DNA of 64,000 nucleotides from Bdellovibrio sp. CG22_combo_CG10-13_8_21_14_all_39_27 (GTDB taxonomy: Bacteria; Bdellovibrionota; Bacteriovoracia; Bacteriovoracales; Bacteriovoracaceae). Both the position numbers and the translations under genes were made by a program. The DNA lies in assembly GCA_002786715.1 (NCBI GenBank), contig PCTW01000061.1, positions 62,001 to 126,000 of the forward strand. The letters are read 5' to 3'. This document shows positions 14,861-22,579 of this stretch, piece by piece; the first letter of the stretch is position 1, and every line of letters starts with the position of its first letter. The notes under the pieces are model-generated. The model saw only the letters and a program-made list of their open reading frames with translations, was not told the origin of the DNA and ran no database searches.

Positions 14861-16763
14861 GCATTTCTAGGTATTCTATCCCTTCGAGGTAGTCGTTGCA
14901 ATCCTCAATTTTTGGAACAAGCGATTGCTGAGTCGAAAAATGCCCTAGATAGATATAGCCATCCATTGCATCCGCTTGAGTAACAAAGAGTCCTTTTGAG
15001 GTATTTGCCTTCTGAATAATATCGCTTAAGAAGCCTGGCGATTCTGGATTATAGCCTGGAATTTTACCATTATAGAGAAGCGGATCTTGATTACTCACAT
15101 GAGTTTTAAATTCTTCAAGCGAATATTTGCTTCCACTTTCGAGTTTATCTCTAAAGTCTGGCCTGTACTCGAAAATTTCACCATTTTTTTCAAGCTTTAG
15201 GGCCGTTCCTCCTTCAATCTTTTCTACTTTTATTCCCATGCGTTTCATTTCGCCTTGGACTGTTGAAATATAGTCTTTCATGACTTCTTTATAAACAGTG
15301 GGATTGAATTTATCTCCTCTTATTTTATAAAGTTGCTTGGCGTGAACTGCAAAATCTTCTGTGATATTTTGCAGATGGAGGGCATAACGTTTACCTAAGT
15401 TAATTGCGTTCTCAGTTCCTTTGAGTGAGTGATTAATCATGCCTTCAGCACTTTTTTTATTCATGAATCCTTTCATCTTTTGATAAGTAATGTGATAGGG
15501 AAGGGTCACTGGGTTAGAAGAAACTATTTTCTTAAAACCTGAACCTAATCCCGAAATGACTTTAATCTCATCTTTGACACTTGAAAGAACATCAACTAGC
15601 GGTGCTGATAATTTAGAGACTTTATAGTTTGCTCTTTGCCCAAATTCTTTAGCTCCTTTCATCGCTTCATCAATTCCCATTTTGACTTTCATTTCTTTAA
15701 TGGCGAGTCCAGGTATTCCGTAACTTTTTGGATTTAAGCTAATGGCCTTTTGAAGTTGAGCAACGTTGGCAATTCCTTTGGCCGTACCAAGCAAGCCTCC
15801 TAAAAACATACCAGTTCCAAGCTGACCGGTTAAGCCGCATGCAAAATTGGTTACAGATTCACACGTTGGACATGACCAATTCGTTTTCTTTAAACACTCT
15901 GACTCATAGGGGGCCCCTTGCCACTCGGTACAACCTAAAAGCTCAGTGTAAAATTTGCGAATATTACCCATTAATTCAAAAAAATTGCTTCTTAATAAGC
16001 TATAAAATTTGGCCAAATCCCAGTCCGCAAGAGCTTGCGCCATATCAGGGGCCATCATACTTGAATAGAGCATGGCAGTTGAAGATTCTTTTTCGCTATC
16101 AAAGAAATGATTCCAAAGAGCGGCACCTACTTCAAAAACCTTTTTGGGTGCATCGTAGAGAAATAATTTTAAAGTTGAATAAAGAGATTCGACTAGGTTG
16201 GAGACCATTGTTGAAAGACAACCCATCTTAGTTGTTTCTCCTTCCGCCTTCTTACTAAAAAAATTGAAAGCATTTTTTAAATCTTGTTCCAACAAGTCTG
16301 CAATTTGCCCCACACAGCTTCGATCTTCTTTTGGGCACGCTCCTCCGAATTTCTGCATGGCCTTCATGGTATCCGTCGCAAAGCGGGCTGGAACATTTGA
16401 ATCAACTTGTGACAAGTCGAGGCAGCTACTTTCATTTTTTATGGCATTATTTGCTGCTGTGACCATCGCTTCGGCCATTGATGCTTGTCCTGTTCCATCT
16501 CTGTAGCATTGTAGAAATGATGGAATGACCATATCTGAGTTTTTATCTTTTAAAAAAATAGCTACCTTCAAACGAGGATCACTTTCGGCTATTTGTTTAC
16601 AATGCCTTTTTGTCATACATTGAAAGTAACGATTGTTTTTGTAAAAAAGTTCTCCTAGACCAGAGTTCTTTCCAATGTAAGAATAATGAATGTCCGCAGG
16701 TTTTACGATAGGCTCAGCTTTGAGGTTTGAAATGAAAATCAAGTTTGTAACAGCAATTATCAT
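14838..16763 (-). CDS. Large cysteine-rich exported protein, unknown function
   Basis: 641 residues from the ATG at 16763; this start gives a short signal peptide (IIAVTNLIFIS, cleavage near LKA-E). Earlier in-frame ATGs reach 16922 but precede it with a non-export-like 53 residues. The mature N-terminal third contains many Cys in pairs (QCMTKRHC, FLQCYRD, CLDLS, ACPKEDRSC, WSCPTCESV), suggesting disulfides. The middle has a small-residue/Gly-rich segment (CGLTGQLGTGMFLGGLLGTAKG) that may insert in a membrane; the C-terminal half is helical and basic, then acidic. I recognise no family. The 5' end overlaps antisense with the 5' end of the divergent gene at 16732. Confidence 0.65.
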   Translation of the reverse strand: MIIAVTNLIFISNLKAEPIVKPADIHYSYIGKNSGLGELFYKNNRYFQCMTKRHCKQIAESDPRLKVAIFLKDKNSDMVIPSFLQCYRDGTGQASMAEAMVTAANNAIKNESSCLDLSQVDSNVPARFATDTMKAMQKFGGACPKEDRSCVGQIADLLEQDLKNAFNFFSKKAEGETTKMGCLSTMVSNLVESLYSTLKLFLYDAPKKVFEVGAALWNHFFDSEKESSTAMLYSSMMAPDMAQALADWDLAKFYSLLRSNFFELMGNIRKFYTELLGCTEWQGAPYESECLKKTNWSCPTCESVTNFACGLTGQLGTGMFLGGLLGTAKGIANVAQLQKAISLNPKSYGIPGLAIKEMKVKMGIDEAMKGAKEFGQRANYKVSKLSAPLVDVLSSVKDEIKVISGLGSGFKKIVSSNPVTLPYHITYQKMKGFMNKKSAEGMINHSLKGTENAINLGKRYALHLQNITEDFAVHAKQLYKIRGDKFNPTVYKEVMKDYISTVQGEMKRMGIKVEKIEGGTALKLEKNGEIFEYRPDFRDKLESGSKYSLEEFKTHVSNQDPLLYNGKIPGYNPESPGFLSDIIQKANTSKGLFVTQADAMDGYIYLGHFSTQQSLVPKIEDCNDYLEGIEYLEMHDISDEK

Positions 16764-17238
16764 CGCAGTCCAAATGATGAATGGAGATGCTTTTGCCTTT
16801 GAATATACGCTAGGCAAGAGAAAGTTTGATTTACCTTTGCCAAAAGAATGGTTGGCCAAAAGCCCAAAGAAAGACTCATTGGTCTTTTTTGATGCAAAAG
16901 AATCGCAACCTCGTCCCATCATTTCAGTTTATTCCTCACCCTTCGAATATCCTAAGGACTTATCGGTATTTGAGGGGAGTTATAAAATGAAAAAAAAAGA
17001 GTGGGTAACTGAGGTCGATGCTAAGGAAAATGGCACTCCAAAGTTCGAATACTTTAAAGAAAAAAAGACTGTTTTAATCAGCTATTTTTTTGAAATAAAT
17101 AAAATCAGCTACGTAGAAGAAGTCAGTTTTCAAGAATGTGACAAAGACTCTGGTATGGCCTTAAAAATTTTAAGGCCCGTCAAAAGTGAGATGTCTCAAT
17201 CCAAAACATTGTTAAAGTCGAAACTGTGCCAACCTTAA
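16732..17238 (+). CDS. Small exported protein, unknown function
   Basis: 168 residues from the ATG at 16732, supported by a TGAGG site 6 nt upstream. Signal peptide (MKIKFVTAIIIAVQ..DAFA) followed by a soluble domain of alternating strands with two Cys (FQECDKDS and KLCQP) likely paired. No family recognised. The first 32 nt of this gene are antisense to the signal-peptide region of the divergent gene. The stop overlaps the convergent metallopeptidase gene by 4 nt. Confidence 0.6.
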   Translation: MKIKFVTAIIIAVQMMNGDAFAFEYTLGKRKFDLPLPKEWLAKSPKKDSLVFFDAKESQPRPIISVYSSPFEYPKDLSVFEGSYKMKKKEWVTEVDAKENGTPKFEYFKEKKTVLISYFFEINKISYVEEVSFQECDKDSGMALKILRPVKSEMSQSKTLLKSKLCQP

Positions 17239-18521
17239 AAACACTTATTACTTAACACTTCGGCCAAGCTTTTTAAATTGGCTTGTCTTTCTCTTTGTAA
17301 AACAACTGGAGCATCTGTACTTCTCAACTCTAATCTTAGTTCGTCAATTTTCGAAAAGAAAAGATCGCTATTGCTATCTAAAGCTGCATAACAAAATTGA
17401 TCTTGGTCAATTGGCGCGAGCTCTCCATTTCCATCAACATTTTCTGCAGATAAATCAATTTCTGTTTCAAGTTCAAACTTAATCTTTTCGACGTAATATT
17501 TAAGTTTTGGATACGCCACTCCAAAGAGATCTGGCATCTCTTCCGAGAAGCGACGATAGCGCTCCATAGTAGATTCTTCACCTTCGGCTAGAACACTATA
17601 GAGACCTTGAAAGACTCTTGAGTGCAATGAATTTTCATCCACAATATTCTTCGCAAGTTGAAGGAGCTCTTGAGTTGACATGGCCTTGATTGATTCCAAA
17701 TCCTGTTCAATTAACTCTTGTCCTTTAGTCAAAACAGGAGAGAGGTAATAGATAATTCCACCATAGACATAGTTTGGATTTCCAAAACCATTTTGAGGAT
17801 GAGTTGCCAAAAATTTTCCGAGTTTCTGACTGTAAATCGTTCTTATCGCGGCCCTTCTCGTTCCAAGATCTGCTTTGCCTTCGCGAGCTAGTGCTAATAA
17901 GGCAAATGTTTCAGCAAAAGATTCACTTTGATGAATCCCGTGAGAATCGTCGTAGTTGGCGAAAGTTTTAGGCATAAACTCTTGATCGAGGCAGTGTCCC
18001 ACTTCATGATACAAAGAAAAGAGAGCAAGGTCCTCATAACTTATTTTGGGTTTGATTTGAGCATAACCAATTTGCCCATAAGCCTCTTCAAGGCCTAGCC
18101 CTAAAATTCGCTCCATTTCTAATCGTTGATTACTATTAGGATCAGCTGGAAAAACTCCGCAGATCTTAGCTGGACCTGAATAGGAGTCATGTAAAGGAAG
18201 GGCCACGGCCGAATCCTTCATAATGGTTAAGTAAGGTTCAAAGTTAGTAGCGTCGTTATCAGTAAGAACGACTTTTGTTTTTTCAAAAACATAAGCTTTA
18301 ATAATTTCACTACGTTTAGCTTCTTGAATCTTATCTTTTCCAAAGGCTTGATTTTTCATAAAGCGCCAATCGAGCTCATCTTTTTCGAAGATGAGAATTG
18401 GGTAAGATGTTTGGCCTTCGGCCAATTTGACTTGCGTTTGTTCAACCAATTGAGCCATTTGAGTTTTGGCAAACAGGGGAGAACTAATTAGTAATATCAA
18501 TGGGATAAGACCTTTTAACAC
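17235..18521 (-). CDS. Exported HEVGH zinc metallopeptidase-like protein
   Basis: 428 residues from a GTG at 18521, chosen because AAGGAGG lies just upstream and the N-terminus becomes a good signal peptide (LKGLIPLILLISSPLFA). Residues about 172-176 form HEVGH, the zincin HExxH motif, followed about 28 residues later by SESFAETFALLAL, where a Glu could be the third zinc ligand (gluzincin style). The C-terminal region is helical and acidic, with Cys near both ends of that region. Likely a periplasmic or secreted metalloprotease; family not identified. Confidence 0.65.
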   Translation of the reverse strand: MLKGLIPLILLISSPLFAKTQMAQLVEQTQVKLAEGQTSYPILIFEKDELDWRFMKNQAFGKDKIQEAKRSEIIKAYVFEKTKVVLTDNDATNFEPYLTIMKDSAVALPLHDSYSGPAKICGVFPADPNSNQRLEMERILGLGLEEAYGQIGYAQIKPKISYEDLALFSLYHEVGHCLDQEFMPKTFANYDDSHGIHQSESFAETFALLALAREGKADLGTRRAAIRTIYSQKLGKFLATHPQNGFGNPNYVYGGIIYYLSPVLTKGQELIEQDLESIKAMSTQELLQLAKNIVDENSLHSRVFQGLYSVLAEGEESTMERYRRFSEEMPDLFGVAYPKLKYYVEKIKFELETEIDLSAENVDGNGELAPIDQDQFCYAALDSNSDLFFSKIDELRLELRSTDAPVVLQRERQANLKSLAEVLSNKCF

Positions 18522-18609
18522 GACGCCTCCTTGAGTTCGCGGCATCATAACTTAAATCTGAAAAATTAAAAGAGCTTTGAAAGAAATACGTAGAATTCAG
18601 ACTCAAAAG

Positions 18610-18638
18610 TTGTCAAAGAGCGCCCAAGTTTCTATGTT
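18610..18638 (+). promoter_or_regulatory. Sigma-70-type promoter
   Basis: TTGTCA (18610-18615), 17-nt spacer, TATGTT (18633-18638). It points at the cysteine-rich secreted protein whose ATG is at 18665 with AGAGAGGGG as ribosome-binding site. Confidence 0.55.
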
Positions 18639-18664
18639 AGGGCATTAATTAGAGAGGGGTGTTT

Positions 18665-19048
18665 ATGAAATTATTAGCAATCATTTTTGCTACGTTGTTG
18701 TCTTTAAATGCGATGGCAAATTATTGTTCTGACTGGACTGAAACTCGAGGGGTTTCCTGTATTTTCAATGGTCGTTCGGCCAATATTTACGAGAGGCAAT
18801 GTGAAAACCCATGCTGGATGGGAACTAATGGTCGTGGCAATTGGGGACCAACTTGTGATCTGGAAAAAATTTGCTCTCCAGTAGCTCCTAGTTCTTTTCA
18901 AGGTCAATGTTCAGACTGGTACCAAGATAGAAGTGTTACTTGTCGCAATCCAAACACAAGTCGTTGGGAATCGAAGTGGACTCGTGCTTGCACTGTTGGA
19001 TTAAAAACTGAATGGTGCTCTAACGATCGTCCAGATTTTCTTCTTTGA
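18665..19048 (+). CDS. Small secreted protein with duplicated CSDW cysteine domain
   Basis: 127 residues. Signal peptide to about residue 19 (LLSLNAMA). The mature protein contains two copies of a short cysteine module: CSDW-x6-7-SC-x13-C early and CSDW-x6-TC-x15-C late, with extra Cys between them; 10 Cys in about 108 residues. Trp and Arg spacing (CSDW...R.V.C) recalls thrombospondin type-1 modules but the match is too weak to name. It should be disulfide-rich and extracytoplasmic. Its TGA overlaps the TTG start of the next gene. Confidence 0.7.
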   Translation: MKLLAIIFATLLSLNAMANYCSDWTETRGVSCIFNGRSANIYERQCENPCWMGTNGRGNWGPTCDLEKICSPVAPSSFQGQCSDWYQDRSVTCRNPNTSRWESKWTRACTVGLKTEWCSNDRPDFLL

Positions 19049-19671
19049 ATTGTCCATTATGCTTTGATCTCATATCAGATGACCATCAAGTCATTGATGG
19101 TCATCTTCTTTTGAGATGTCCTAATTGTTTTCTTCTTTTTAAAGACCCCCAAAATTGGCCAGAATTAACTGAAGAAAAGTTAATTTACGATTATCACCAG
19201 AATGATCCTCATGATTCACGCTACCAACAGTACTTATTAAAAAACCTTAGTCCAATCCTTGATCGAATTTCCCAAGGGGCGATAGGTCTTGATTATGGTT
19301 GTGGACCCAGCAAAGGAGTTGAGACTATTTGTCAGGCAAGAGGGATCAAATGTCTTTCCTATGATCCTCTTTATTTCCCAAATGAAGAAATCTTTAATCT
19401 TCAATTTGATTTTATAATCATTAACGAAGTTGCTGAACATTTTCAAAGACCTGGTGATGAATTTAAAAAAATAACATCGCTTTTAAAAACTCATGCCTAT
19501 GTAGGATTGCGTACCGAAATTCCACCGAATAATTTGGAAGGATGGTGGTACATCAAAGATCCAACTCACATCGTTTTTTATGGACTTAAAACGTTGCTTT
19601 TTATTGCAGAAAAATACTCATATAAAATGATTTCACAGACAGGTCCCATCACACTTTTTGAAAAGAAATGA
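19045..19671 (+). CDS. SAM-dependent methyltransferase with zinc-ribbon N-terminus
   Basis: 208 residues from a TTG that overlaps the preceding TGA (TTGA); there is no ribosome-binding site, so translation is probably coupled. Residues 3-28 contain CPLC and CPNC, a zinc ribbon. The rest is a class I methyltransferase core with GLDYGCGPSKGVE as motif I and NEVAEHF after strand 4, similar to ubiquinone-type methyltransferases. Pairing of a cytosolic methyltransferase with a secreted Cys-rich protein is unexplained. Substrate is unknown. Confidence 0.75.
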   Translation: MNCPLCFDLISDDHQVIDGHLLLRCPNCFLLFKDPQNWPELTEEKLIYDYHQNDPHDSRYQQYLLKNLSPILDRISQGAIGLDYGCGPSKGVETICQARGIKCLSYDPLYFPNEEIFNLQFDFIIINEVAEHFQRPGDEFKKITSLLKTHAYVGLRTEIPPNNLEGWWYIKDPTHIVFYGLKTLLFIAEKYSYKMISQTGPITLFEKK

Positions 19672-19694
19672 GAGGAAGGGTTCAGCTTCCTCTC
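19670..19694. terminator. Hairpin terminator between convergent genes
   Basis: Perfect 9-bp stem GAGAGGAAG / CTTCCTCTC with a 7-nt loop, overlapping the stop of the methyltransferase. T-rich sequence follows on the minus strand, so it may serve both directions. Confidence 0.65.
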
Positions 19695-19704
19695 GTGACA
19701 CAAA

Positions 19705-20190
19705 TTAGCGACAATCTTCGAAGTTTCTTTGATTGAGGGAAGCGCTTTTTATGTGATAGAAAGGGACACCTCGGACATTGGTAAATATCTCTTCTTTCAA
19801 AGTGACGTTACACTTTTTTTCTTGATTATCTTTTGTCAGAACTCGAGTCGCTACAACTTTAACTTCTACGGTTTCAGTTGGTTTTAACAGGTCAATGATT
19901 TCCCCAGGAGTACGGTCGCCAATGGGAGCGCATTCTCCGGCTGCCACGCAAGGAGCTTCTGCTCCAAAGTTGCGATGATCAAGAAAGGTTACGTCTGCCA
20001 ATTGCGGGATTAAGATTTTTAAAAAACTTGCGCTGTAGCCTGCTTGAGAGCAAAGGACAGTGGTGGCATTCAATTCAATGTTAAAATGATGAACACGTTC
20101 ACTGAGAACTTTTTCAAGCGATTCGAAGCGATCTTGGGCCATGAGTGGGCCAGTTGTTAAAAGAATTAAAAGTAATGCTGCTAATTTCAT
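19705..20190 (-). CDS. Exported protein of unknown function
   Basis: 161 residues with a signal peptide (MKLAALLLILLTTGPLMA). The mature domain has five Cys (VLCSQ, APCVAAGEC, KKCNV, EDCR at the end), likely in disulfides. No family is recognised. An AGGAGG site precedes the ATG. It is followed by the bidirectional hairpin terminator, and preceded by the LuxR-type gene on the same strand, so it could be co-transcribed with it. Confidence 0.6.
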   Translation of the reverse strand: MKLAALLLILLTTGPLMAQDRFESLEKVLSERVHHFNIELNATTVLCSQAGYSASFLKILIPQLADVTFLDHRNFGAEAPCVAAGECAPIGDRTPGEIIDLLKPTETVEVKVVATRVLTKDNQEKKCNVTLKEEIFTNVRGVPFYHIKSASLNQRNFEDCR

Positions 20191-20275
20191 AAGACCTCCT
20201 ATGCGGTTTGTGAGGTCAATGTGTCAAAATAATGAAATAAAAGATAATAGATAGATGGAATACTTGTTATAAGTA

Positions 20276-20791
20276 TTATTTATGATTAGGTAAGAGCAAA
20301 TCTTCTAAGAAGAAGGCGGAAAGCTCATAGCGCCCTTGAACCTGTGACTTCTTATAAAGTGAGGTTGCCTGCGCTCGGACTGTTTTCTCACTGGCCTGTC
20401 GTATATCTGCAATCTCTTTTGTCGAGAGTCCTTTGATAAGGAGCAAGGCCACTTCTTTTTCACTAGGAGTAAGATGCCATTTTTCAAACTGTTCATCCAT
20501 GGCCTGAGAAAGGCCTTGGATAAATGATCGAGACTTCTCCTTCCAATTCCCTAAATCGATGCGAGTTTCGTCAAGTTCTGCCATAAGCTTTAAGTTTTCA
20601 GCTCTAAAACCAAGAAACATATAAGCAATGCCAATTAAACAAAATATAACAACGATGATCTCTAGCGTGAGGTGAGCAAGGTCTGATCCCTCTTTATAAT
20701 CGGAAATAATGTCCACTAACATGAGGAAGCTGATAAAGGTCAATAGTAATGAAATCGGCATTTTTGTTTTGGTTAAAATATCATCAGACAT
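20276..20791 (-). CDS. Membrane-anchored LuxR-type transcription regulator
   Basis: 171 residues. Two predicted membrane helices near the N-terminus (about 11-30 and 40-62), a short coiled linker (about 63-100), then a LuxR/NarL helix-turn-helix: LTPSEKEVALLLIKGLSTKEIADIR with the second helix KTVRAQATSLYKK. No receiver domain is present, so signalling probably comes through the membrane part or linker. Divergent from the DUF2231 gene across an inverted repeat. The 19705-20190 exported protein lies directly downstream. Confidence 0.8.
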   Translation of the reverse strand: MSDDILTKTKMPISLLLTFISFLMLVDIISDYKEGSDLAHLTLEIIVVIFCLIGIAYMFLGFRAENLKLMAELDETRIDLGNWKEKSRSFIQGLSQAMDEQFEKWHLTPSEKEVALLLIKGLSTKEIADIRQASEKTVRAQATSLYKKSQVQGRYELSAFFLEDLLLPNHK

Positions 20792-20834
20792 TGAGCTAAA
20801 TCCTTTCTTTAAGATATTTCTCCTATTGTCTCAA

Positions 20835-20862
20835 TTTTCTAAAGAGAGTTTCATTTAGAAAA
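20835..20862. promoter_or_regulatory. Inverted repeat in divergent promoter region
   Basis: TTTTCTAA (20835-20842) and TTAGAAAA (20855-20862), perfect 8-bp arms 12 nt apart, between the LuxR-type regulator and the DUF2231 gene. A possible autoregulatory operator; AT-rich, so chance cannot be excluded. Confidence 0.35.
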
Positions 20863-20888
20863 GTTAATAGCTAACTAAGGAGATATTT

Positions 20889-21398
20889 ATGGATAACTTA
20901 CCTCTACATCCCGCAATCGTCCATTTGCCGCTGGGATTAATTATTTTTGCCCCCATTTTAAGCCTACTCTTTCTTTTTTATTTCAAAGATCTAGTTAATT
21001 TTAAACGCAATTGGTTAATTGTTGTCTTCCTTCATCTCTTTGTCATGGGCGGAGCCCTAGTCGCTAAAAAGACAGGTGAAATTGAAGAGGAGCGAGTTGA
21101 GAAAATTATTGGGCATCATGAAATTCATGAGCATGAAGAAAAGGCTGAGTTCTTTATTGTGCTATCAATCGTCTTCTTTTTAGTTTCGGGCGCTGTCCTT
21201 GCTCCAAACAAAACGGCAGTACGAAAAGGTCTTCAATATACACTTTTGTTAGGACAATTAGGGCTTATCGCTGTAGGGATTAATGTCGGTCATTCTGGAG
21301 GAGAAATGGTCTTTTCCCAAGGCAAGTTGAATGTCGGAGGCGAGATCGCGAAACCTACTGGTCAAGCTGAGGAAGGGCGCGAAGACCATGATGATTAA
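20889..21398 (+). CDS. DUF2231-like membrane protein
   Basis: 169 residues with four membrane segments. It begins LHPAIVHLPLGLII, the DUF2231 signature, and contains the conserved His-rich loop (GHHEIHEHEEKAEF) and a final GHSGGEMVF motif. The conserved His residues suggest metal or heme binding, but no function is proven. The C-terminal tail (about 150-169) is acidic. AAGGAG precedes the ATG. A short GC hairpin with a T6 run follows. Confidence 0.75.
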   Translation: MDNLPLHPAIVHLPLGLIIFAPILSLLFLFYFKDLVNFKRNWLIVVFLHLFVMGGALVAKKTGEIEEERVEKIIGHHEIHEHEEKAEFFIVLSIVFFLVSGAVLAPNKTAVRKGLQYTLLLGQLGLIAVGINVGHSGGEMVFSQGKLNVGGEIAKPTGQAEEGREDHDD

Positions 21399-21474
21399 CA
21401 CTAATCTGTAGGTCTCTGAAATTGTGATGAGTTTTGTGCATGTAGCTATCAAAAATCTAACTTAAATCATTTCC

Positions 21475-21491
21475 GAGACGGTCTCTTTTTT
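21475..21491 (+). terminator. Short hairpin terminator
   Basis: GAGAC-g-GTCTC followed by six T. The stem is short, so it is a weak candidate for ending the DUF2231 transcript before the diiron gene. Confidence 0.4.
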
Positions 21492-21550
21492 GAAATAATG
21501 GGGCGATAATAGTATTAAGTTAAAATTACTTTTTTTAAAGGTTGTCGCTC

Positions 21551-22576
21551 ATGTCTTCAAAAGAAAAATTTGCCAGTAAAATGGAATTCCCACCTCAAAC
21601 AGAGCAACCCAATGTTTATCCTCTGACTTGGATCTCTAAGACCAAAAAGATGGAAGAAATTTGGGAAGCTTCTCAAAGAGAATACTGGGATCCGGCCAAA
21701 CTTCCTTGGGATACCTTTGATGTTGAAAGTTACACTTGGGAAGAACGCGAGTGCATTGCTTATTGGTGGACACTCTTGTCCGTTTTTGATGCTTCAGCTC
21801 CTCCCGTTTTTGCAGCGGCGATGATTAAAACTTATGAAGATCACGAAGAAGATCCGGTTCGTCGTTGTTTCTTCTCCGTTACTCGTGATGAGCAAAACCA
21901 TGAACAAGTGTGTGGAATGTTTATTACCAAGCTTTTAGGACATCCTGACCCTCTGACATACGAACCCAAAACAGAAATCGGTAAGAAAGCTCAAAAAAAT
22001 ACCAAATGGCTTTATTTCAATGGTGGTCGTTACTGGGATGGTTATAAAAAAGCTGTTCCTCGTTATAGTCTTGCTGTTTTATTCAGTTCATTTCTCATGG
22101 GCGAAATTGCTTCGTCGACCATCTTTCATCAAATGGCGAATGGAAATAAAGAGCTTGTTTTCAAAGAAGCTTTTAAAAACATCGGAAGAGATGAAGGTCG
22201 CCACATGGCGATTTGTATGTCTCTGATGGAGCGTGATTATCCAAAACTTCAAATGGATGATCGCAAAACAATCACAAAGCAAATCAGAGCGGGATACCTC
22301 TTTTTATCGGCAGTGCTTTTTGAGCCACCAACAGACTTTTGGGATCTCCCGAGTGACTTTATTGAAGTGCAAAGAGAAATTGAAGCCAACTGTCGTAATG
22401 CGGGATTTTTTATTCCTGAGTATGAGCAGAAAAAAGAGAACTGGAGAAATGCAATTCTTAATTTAAAAGGCGTCCTCGACAAATACGATATTCCTTTCCC
22501 TGCCATTCCTGAAGTTGGAATTACGGGTGAAGAAATTAGAGATGTCGATATGGACGATATCATTCCGGTTTTTTAA
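21551..22576 (+). CDS. R2-like ferritin-fold diiron oxygenase-type protein
   Basis: 341 residues from the ATG at 21551 (AAAGG upstream). The protein is helical and carries two ExxH pairs, E114-x2-H117 (TRDEQNH) and E215-x2-H218 (GRDEGRH), plus E185 (MGEIASS) and D80 or a Glu at 65-68. This is a complete carboxylate-bridged diiron ligand set in R2-like order and spacing, so an O2-activating diiron enzyme is likely. It is not a standard ribonucleotide reductase R2: the sequence around the ligands differs and no large subunit is near. The adjacent ferredoxin reductase (3 nt downstream) would supply electrons. Substrate is unknown. Confidence 0.75.
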   Translation: MSSKEKFASKMEFPPQTEQPNVYPLTWISKTKKMEEIWEASQREYWDPAKLPWDTFDVESYTWEERECIAYWWTLLSVFDASAPPVFAAAMIKTYEDHEEDPVRRCFFSVTRDEQNHEQVCGMFITKLLGHPDPLTYEPKTEIGKKAQKNTKWLYFNGGRYWDGYKKAVPRYSLAVLFSSFLMGEIASSTIFHQMANGNKELVFKEAFKNIGRDEGRHMAICMSLMERDYPKLQMDDRKTITKQIRAGYLFLSAVLFEPPTDFWDLPSDFIEVQREIEANCRNAGFFIPEYEQKKENWRNAILNLKGVLDKYDIPFPAIPEVGITGEEIRDVDMDDIIPVF

Positions 22577-22579
22577 TTC

